NCBI GenBank assembly: GCA_945883885.1
Contig: CAMCYM010000095.1
Span: forward strand, 1-6,620
DNA from: Chryseobacterium gleum
Lineage (GTDB): Bacteria > Bacteroidota > Bacteroidia > Flavobacteriales_D > Sanyastnellaceae
Direction of reading: 5' to 3'
Length of the DNA stretch: 6,620 nucleotides
A program made the position numbers and the translations under genes. Shown in pieces: positions 1-6,000 of the stretch. Position 1 is the first letter of the stretch; each line of letters opens with the position of its first letter. The notes beneath the pieces were generated by a model, which did no database searches, had not been told where the DNA came from, and worked only from the letters and a program-made list of their open reading frames with translations.

Positions 1-818
1 ATCGCTCCGGGATCATCGATTTCGACCGCATACACCTGCATCCACGGCGGCAGTTCGAACCGGCCTGAACTTCTTGCGTAGGCTTGGGAAAGACACTCCG
101 TCATGCCATACTCGCTGGCGATGTTCGCACAGCCGGTCGCCTCCCTCAACAGCGCATGCACTTCCTCACGGACCCGTTCGGGGCCCATCCCTTTCATACC
201 CCCCGTTTCCATCAATACCACGTTCGTCCCGAGCGACTTCGCCGGCTCCCACGCCAGCAACGCATGGGTTACCCCGAGGACCATCACACGCTCGGGGCGC
301 TGAGCCGCACGCGCTAGCCACGTTTCCCAGCCCGCATCCGCTCGGTCATAGAGCCCGGCCTCCCCCAGATTTGTCTGCTTCCCGAACGCACGGACCATGT
401 GCACGAGCGAGGCATCCGAACGCCCCAAATATCCTGGCAACAAGCCGCCCACGGACCACCCTGTAAGAGGCCCGTACAGGCGCTCAAACGCGGCAATCGC
501 GACCTCATCGTACCACGCAGGATCGTCCAAGGCATGCTCGGCACGGCGCCCCCCGGACATCGTTCCGGAACTCCGAAAGACCGTATCCCCCCTGCCCATC
601 GGGTGGTGAACAAACGCTTCGACGGGGAGGAACGGTACGTCCTTCATGGATACCACATCTCCCGCCTCTACTCCGAGGCTCCGGACGAACCGCGCATACA
701 CGGGATGCTGCTCGGCTTGGAACCGAAACACGTCCAAGCCCCAGGCCTCCCAGGCCGCAGCATCCGCCTGGGCCGCCCGAAGCGCGCGAAATTCAGCCCG
801 CAACTTCCGCACATCCAT
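1..818 (-). CDS. LuxE-like acyl-protein synthetase / acyltransferase (3' end missing)
   Basis: The minus-strand frame from the ATG at 818-816 stays open to the window edge and gives 272 residues; the C-terminus, perhaps 50 residues judging by usual family length, lies outside. Motifs match the LuxE family, a branch of the ANL adenylate-forming superfamily. FRSSGT (residues 81-86) is the Ser/Thr/Gly-rich phosphate-binding loop, METGGMKG (203-210) is a family block, and SEYGMTE (235-241) matches the YGxTE motif that contacts the acyl-adenylate. VFRFQAEQHPVY (30-41) is the typical N-terminal block. LuxE activates fatty acids with ATP and passes them to a reductase partner; here the substrate and partner are unknown, since no luxC, luxD or luciferase gene is in view. 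It should be cytosolic, as no signal peptide is visible. The frame is open upstream of 818, but this ATG suits the family N-terminus and lies just before the divergent lipoprotein start. The family is secure; the function is inferred. Confidence 0.85.
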   Translation of the reverse strand, partial: MDVRKLRAEFRALRAAQADAAAWEAWGLDVFRFQAEQHPVYARFVRSLGVEAGDVVSMKDVPFLPVEAFVHHPMGRGDTVFRSSGTMSGGRRAEHALDDPAWYDEVAIAAFERLYGPLTGWSVGGLLPGYLGRSDASLVHMVRAFGKQTNLGEAGLYDRADAGWETWLARAAQRPERVMVLGVTHALLAWEPAKSLGTNVVLMETGGMKGMGPERVREEVHALLREATGCANIASEYGMTECLSQAYARSSGRFELPPWMQVYAVEIDDPGA

Positions 819-852
819 GCTGCAAAGTTCCGCAATCCGTAGCTTTACCTCG

Positions 853-1338
853 ATGCGATGTGCCGTGATTGCCGCAGTCTTGTTGCTCGTCGGTTGCCTT
901 CCGGAACCGGCCTACCCCGACACGCCCGTGTTGAGCTTCCTGGCGTTCGAGCCGAGCGCCACCGGGGGCAGGACGCTCGTGCTGGAGTTCACCGACGGGG
1001 ATGGCGATGTGGGGCTCGATACCGGTGATACACTGGGCGTGTTTTGCCCGACGTGCAGCCACCATTACAATCTCCGTTGTGAGTACGAGGAACTGCGGGA
1101 AGGCGTTTGGACGACCGTGGAGTTGAATGCTGCCGCTGGCCAAATCCCCTTCTACTACCGCGTGCCGCGCGCCGCACCTACCGGCTCCAGCCCGGCACAG
1201 CACGGGACCCTCAGCGTGGACATGCCTTCGTGGTACCTCTCAAGCCCCTACGACACCTTGCGTTTCCGGGTGGCCCTGTGGGACCGCAGTCTCAACGCGT
1301 CGAACGAAGTTTCCACCGCCATCGCAATTAAGCCGTAG
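853..1338 (+). CDS. small lipoprotein with TDGDGDVGL motif, function unknown
   Basis: This encodes 161 residues. The N-terminus is a lipoprotein signal: Met-Arg-Cys, a hydrophobic stretch (AVIAAVLLLVG), then the lipobox LVGC with the lipidated Cys at residue 15. The mature part has features shared by a family of Bacteroidota lipoproteins: a proline-rich linker, an LVLEFTDGDGDVGLDTGDT segment (about 46-64) whose Asp/Gly-rich turn could bind calcium, an IPFYYRVP segment (about 101-108), and a C-terminal DTLRFRVALWDRSLNASNEV block predicted as beta strands. I know no established function; a small beta-sandwich anchored in the envelope is the likely form. The start at 853 is chosen because the signal peptide begins there; an in-frame ATG at 646 would add a non-signal extension antisense to the LuxE-like gene. 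It diverges from that gene (34 bp between starts), and its last 11 bp overlap the 3' end of the convergent transporter gene. Confidence 0.85.
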   Translation: MRCAVIAAVLLLVGCLPEPAYPDTPVLSFLAFEPSATGGRTLVLEFTDGDGDVGLDTGDTLGVFCPTCSHHYNLRCEYEELREGVWTTVELNAAAGQIPFYYRVPRAAPTGSSPAQHGTLSVDMPSWYLSSPYDTLRFRVALWDRSLNASNEVSTAIAIKP

Positions 1339-3001
1339 CCCGGTTCGCACGGGCGAACTGGTGGCCGACGTGCGCAATGCGGTCGCCGATTTCTTCGAGG
1401 GCCGTCACCGTTTCGTGGTACAACAACCCGCTCGACATGGGATATCGTCCCCGGTCTGCATCCCGTACGTGCTTCTCCCGCAAGGAATCGCGGTAGGCGT
1501 TGATGCGGCTCTCCACCTCGGCCACTTTCTCCAGATCCACCTTCCGTTCGAGGTGCAAGTGATCCACCATCAAATCGATGGCTTCACCCAGCAAGGCGAA
1601 CATCGTCCGAAGCCGGTCACGCTGCTTCGGAACGAAGTACCCTTCCGCGTGGTCCCGGTGGCTGAGTTTCATGGCCAACAACAGGTAAATGTCCCCGATG
1701 CGCTCCAAATCCGGATTCGACCCCGCGCATGCTTGCAACTGAACCGCATTCTCCGGGCTCAGGTCACTGGAAATGAGCACCCCCACCGCGCGTTCGACCT
1801 GACGGTGGATGCGGTCCGATTTTTCCTCCAGCCGCGCTACACGTTCGACCAAATCAGCTTGCTCCATGACGTCTATCGCCGCGAGCAATTCCTGCGTCGA
1901 GTCGTTCATGCGCCGCGCAAGGAGGGCCGAGGTCAGCAACGATTCCTGCACCTTCCGGATCGCCAAATCCGTGGGGAGGGTTCCGACAGAAGACAGGTCA
2001 TCGCCTTCGCTTGGGTCTATGCGGGACGTGCGCACCAAAACATCCGAGCACTTGACCAGCAACCCCGGAAACCACCCCAAAATCGCCACGTTGACGATGT
2101 TAAAGAGGGAGTGGAAGGACGCCAGCACAAGTCCCGCGAGAATGTCTGTGTCGCTGGAAACTTCTCTCCAAAATCCATCCAACTTGGATACAATTGCAGG
2201 AACGAGCCAGATGACCCACGAAGCTCCGAACGTGTTGAAAAGGAAGTGAATTCGCGCCGACTTTCGGGCATCGCGGTTGCCCACTGCCGCCGCCAAATTC
2301 GCGGTGACGGTGGTGCCGATGTTCTCTCCGAGGATCATCGCAGCCCCTTGCTCAAGGGTAATGAAGCCGGACATCACCGCCGTCATCGTGATGGTCGAGG
2401 CCGCACTCGAAGATTGGATCAAGGCCGTGATGCCGGCTCCGAATGCCAGGAAACCGAGCAGGTTCATCCAGCCGGAACTTCCTGCCGGATTCCATCCTTG
2501 GAGCAGACCTAGGGAGTCAAGGTTGCCGAAAGAATCCTTCAGCACCCCCAGACCGAGGAAGAGCAGAGCAAACCCGATGGCTATTTGGGCCACAGTGCGC
2601 GACTTGCGCGATTCCAAGAGCAACAACGGCAATGCGAGCCCCACGATCGGCAGCGCCATGTCCACGAACGACAGCCTTCCCAGGGACAACACGACGAGCC
2701 ACGCCGTGATGGTCGTACCGATGTTCGACCCGAGGATGAGCCCCACGGATTCCCGCACCGTGAGCATCCCCGCGTTGACGAGGCTCACGACCATGACCGT
2801 TACCACCGAGCTCGATTGCAGCAACGAGGTCAACGACGTTCCGGTCAAAATGCCACGGCCCGTGCTGCGCGTCAACGAGCCGAGCACCCCCCGCAACTGC
2901 GGACCCGCCATCCACCGGATGCCGTCGCTCATGAGCCGCATTCCGAAGAGGAACAGGCCCAAACCGCCCAGCAGCGTCAGAATAAAATGTACAGGTTGCA
3001 C
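1328..3001 (-). CDS. Na+/phosphate cotransporter family protein with C-terminal PhoU-like domain
   Basis: The 557-residue product is a full-length member of the PNaS (NptA/YjbB-type) family, inner-membrane proteins that move phosphate with sodium; some bacterial members favour export. The membrane part (about 1-315) holds the two inverted-repeat signatures: QSSS at 62-65 with GSNIGTT at 91-97, and QSSS at 196-199 with GENIGTT at 225-231. The N-terminal LLGGLGLFLFGMRLMSDG is also typical. From about 340 to 557 the protein is cytosolic and helical, resembling PhoU, with LERIGD (432-437) and LEEIGDRIAH (535-544) as the metal-binding-type helix motifs; this is the usual fusion and implies regulation by phosphate status. 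The start is GTG at 3001-2999. The first in-frame Met (21) would delete the conserved first membrane helix. The TAA stop at 1330-1328 lies inside the convergent lipoprotein gene. Upstream is a 16-nt gap to a hairpin. Transport direction and ion cannot be read from sequence. Confidence 0.94.
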   Translation of the reverse strand: MQPVHFILTLLGGLGLFLFGMRLMSDGIRWMAGPQLRGVLGSLTRSTGRGILTGTSLTSLLQSSSVVTVMVVSLVNAGMLTVRESVGLILGSNIGTTITAWLVVLSLGRLSFVDMALPIVGLALPLLLLESRKSRTVAQIAIGFALLFLGLGVLKDSFGNLDSLGLLQGWNPAGSSGWMNLLGFLAFGAGITALIQSSSAASTITMTAVMSGFITLEQGAAMILGENIGTTVTANLAAAVGNRDARKSARIHFLFNTFGASWVIWLVPAIVSKLDGFWREVSSDTDILAGLVLASFHSLFNIVNVAILGWFPGLLVKCSDVLVRTSRIDPSEGDDLSSVGTLPTDLAIRKVQESLLTSALLARRMNDSTQELLAAIDVMEQADLVERVARLEEKSDRIHRQVERAVGVLISSDLSPENAVQLQACAGSNPDLERIGDIYLLLAMKLSHRDHAEGYFVPKQRDRLRTMFALLGEAIDLMVDHLHLERKVDLEKVAEVESRINAYRDSLREKHVRDADRGRYPMSSGLLYHETVTALEEIGDRIAHVGHQFARANRATA

Positions 3002-3017
3002 GGACCCCGAAAGTAGC

Positions 3018-3049
3018 GAAACGGGCGCCCTTTGCGGGGCGCCCGTTTC
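3018..3049 (-). terminator. GC-rich hairpin, probable intrinsic terminator of the giant surface-protein gene
   Basis: A perfect 13-bp inverted repeat (3018-3030 with 3037-3049) surrounds a 6-nt loop. The core of each arm is GGGCGCCC flanked by AAA/TTT. It starts 19 bp after the TGA of the giant gene when read on the minus strand, and is followed by a T-containing but interrupted tail (TTTCGCTACTTT). Position and strength fit a Rho-independent terminator for the minus-strand gene upstream of it. The tail is imperfect, so an attenuator or mRNA-stabilising role is possible. No plus-strand gene ends nearby. Confidence 0.75.
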
Positions 3050-3068
3050 CTGAAATTCCTAAGACCGA

Positions 3069-6000
3069 TCAGTTCGGGCAGGTCGACCCGAAGGCAGCCA
3101 AGAACATGAGCAGGTCGGACGTCGATACGATGCTGTCGTTGTTGATGTCGGCCGGGCACGGATCATTCGAATCGAAGAAACACGACCCGTTGTCGATGGT
3201 CGCCGTGGCGCTGTAGTTCAATGCGTCCACGTAGGTGCAGCCGTAGCAAGCCGTCGAGCACGACCCGTCGTTGAAGAACGCTTGTGCCGAGAAGTTGCAT
3301 GCCGTCGGGTCGGTGCAGCCGAAGACCGACGAGTTCGCGGCACCTGGGGTGCCGCTGCTGACCCAGCTCGCTTGCCAGTTCGATCCCAGCGAGTTGTCGA
3401 GGTTCGTGGCCACGAGTTCCAGGGTCGAGCAACCGCCGTTGGGAGATGAAACGATGGCGTTGCCGAGGACCGACACGCTCGCGTTCGGCCAGGGGTTCGC
3501 CGTTCCATAGGTCACTGCATCGATGACGTTGTTGAAGTTGTCCTGGATGCTGAGGGATTCGCCGGAGTTCGAGAAGTTGCCTACCGTCAGGGTGTAGATG
3601 TCTGCACCCGTCGAGGCGTAGAAGGCTGCTCCGTTCGCGTTGACCGCGCACAGGATGTACTCACCCGGCAGGATGGTCGCACCCTCGGGGAATTGCAGGG
3701 CAATCTCCGGCTGTCCGCCCGACGTGTTCACAAGGCGCAGGCCGTAGAGGTTCACCGGCAGGTCCTCCGCGCTGTAGATTTCCACGAATTCGTAGTCGAA
3801 GTCATCGCCCTGGGCACTGCACGGATTGTAGTGGATTTCGTTGATGACCAAATCGGGCAACGTGTAGTAGCACGTTCCGTTCGCGGCATTGTTCGCGCTG
3901 GCGTTGTAGTTCAGGGCCGCCGGGTCCGTGCAACCGGACACGATGCACGAGCCGTTGTCGATGGTCGCCGCCGGGTTGTAGTTGTCTGCGTTCGGGTTCG
4001 TGCAGCCTTGCAGGTTCGCGCAGGAGCCGTTGTTTTCCGACGCCAGCGGATCGTAGTTCGCAAAGCTCGGGTCCGTGCAGCCGACGCGCACCACGTCCGC
4101 CGCCGTGCGCGGGAGGAGGCGCCACTGGCCGTAGGCGTAGAAGTTCGGACCTACGGCGCGGATGTTTGCGCCTGTAGAGACCAGCGGCAATGCCGTGCCC
4201 CCTGCAGGAGTGACCGTGGCGTCGAGACCGTCAAATCCGAGGTCGTCCACCATGCCGTTGCCAGAGCCGTCGTCCAGAGTCCACTCGTCGTAGGTCTGGT
4301 TGATGGTGCTCACCGTTCCGGTCATCGAGCACAGCACGCTCTCCCACTGCTCGTCGTTGATGGCTGCCGTTGTAAGCACTTGAACTGCAGGAAGGGCGTT
4401 GCCAGAGGAGAGGATGGTTGCGGCTGCGCCGAGCATTTGGGTCAAACCGTAGACCTCCTGAACGTTTCCGAGGACTTGCACTTCGTCGCCCACGGCCACG
4501 CCGGTTCCGATGCACCAAATCGCCGAGTACGCCCCCGTTCCGTCCTGGATGACATACGAAGCCGCGTTTGACAGTGCGCTGTTCGCGCCGTAAACTGCCG
4601 TAACCACGCCCGTTGTGCGGGCTTGACCGAGGAGGTTCGCGCTGTGAATTTCCTGAACGGTCACGTTCGGGATGTAGAAGCACGTTCCGTTGTCGTAGGT
4701 AGCAGCGGCGTTGTAGTTCTCCGCGAAGGGATCGGTGCAGCCACCTGAAGTGCCGGCGCAGCCACCGTCGAAGGTGTGGGCGCCGAGGTTCGTCCAAGTG
4801 TTCGTCGGAAGGACCACCCATTCGGAGTCGAATTCGTTCGTGCCTGCAGAGGCCGTCCAGTTGCCCGCATTGCCGACGAGGACGTCGGACTTCCGGACCA
4901 GGGTGCGGTCGAAGGTGCCAGAGGCGTCGCCGGCGACGGCCCAGCCCTGACCGGGATCGAGGCCGAGGGCTCCGATTTGGTCCACCAACGTGGTATCTCC
5001 CTCAATCACAGACACAAGCACGTACGCGTCGTCACCGGTCGAGAGGAAGGAATAGGTCATGTCCGCTTCCGCGAGGATGGCCGGGTCGGCCGTCGGATGG
5101 GCCACGACGAACGTCGCGCCCGGGTTCAGAACGGCCGTGAGCGGGAAGGTGAATGTCCAGAAATCGACCACATCCGTCAGGGTAGAGGCCGACGGGTCAT
5201 CGCAGCCGTTGCTGCAGTTGCCGAGCGTGTACTGGCTCAGGTATACTGGTGCTGAGGTGGGGTTGAAGATTTCGATGTAGCGGTTGTTGCCCGAACCTTC
5301 TCCGTACTCCGAGAAGAAAACAGTGCACTCCGCGCCCGGCACCTCACACAAGCCGTTGTCGATGCCGGCAAGCGGGTTGTAGTTGTCCGCTGCAGGGTTC
5401 GTGCAACCGTAGAGCAGGGCGTCGGTCGCTCCACGCGGTTGCACTTTGAAGTTGCTGAAGGTGTAATCGAGAGGACCCGTGACCTGCCACTGGGCTCCGG
5501 CCGTGACCCCACCGGTCAGGATGGCGTTGTAGCCGCGGTCGTCCACGCGCAGCGCGCCGGTGCCGTCGTCGAGGCTCCATTCGTTGTTGCCGAGCGAAGG
5601 GTTCGCGACAGAACCCGTCACCCGCACCAGCACCCCTTCCCATTGTTCGTTCGCTGCAGCCAGCGTGGTCAGGACCTCCGGAGCCGGCACTGTGGCCGAG
5701 GCAGCGGTGATGACCACCGAGGGAGAGGTGAGTTCCGTCAAGCCGAAGTACTCCGTCACGACGCCCGTGACTTCTACCGCGTTGCCCACCGTCAGGGGAA
5801 CGTTCGAGCCGAAGACCCAAATCCCCGAGTAGGCGCCCGTGCCGTCTTGGACCGTCGCGAGTGAGCCGAAAACGCCGGTCACCACCCCTTCCACGACCAC
5901 CGTCGCACCGGCAGCCACCGATCCTTGCTGAATGGCCGAAATCTCGGTCAACGTCACCGGGAGGCACGAGCCGTTGTCCCAATCCGCCGCTGGGTTGAAG

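Noticed and set aside
314..613. 99-codon minus-strand frame at the left end
   Set aside because: It lies in a different frame from the LuxE-like protein, which has clear conserved motifs through the same stretch.
646..852. N-terminal extension of the lipoprotein to the ATG at 646
   Set aside because: It would bury the lipoprotein signal peptide 69 residues inside the protein and is antisense to the LuxE-like coding sequence.
1127..2512. Long open frame (461 codons) on the plus strand antisense to the transporter
   Set aside because: Its translation is rich in Arg, Gln and His with no family motif, and the opposite strand encodes a full-length conserved transporter. It is a by-product of GC-rich codon use.
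3018..3049. Inverted repeat considered as an insertion-sequence end or operator
   Set aside because: There is no transposase or second end nearby, and its place just after a stop codon with a T-containing tail fits a terminator better.
3693..4571. 292-codon plus-strand frame antisense to the giant gene
   Set aside because: Its Val/Arg/His-rich composition mirrors the Gly/Ala/Thr/Asp codons of the real gene, and it has no recognisable domain.
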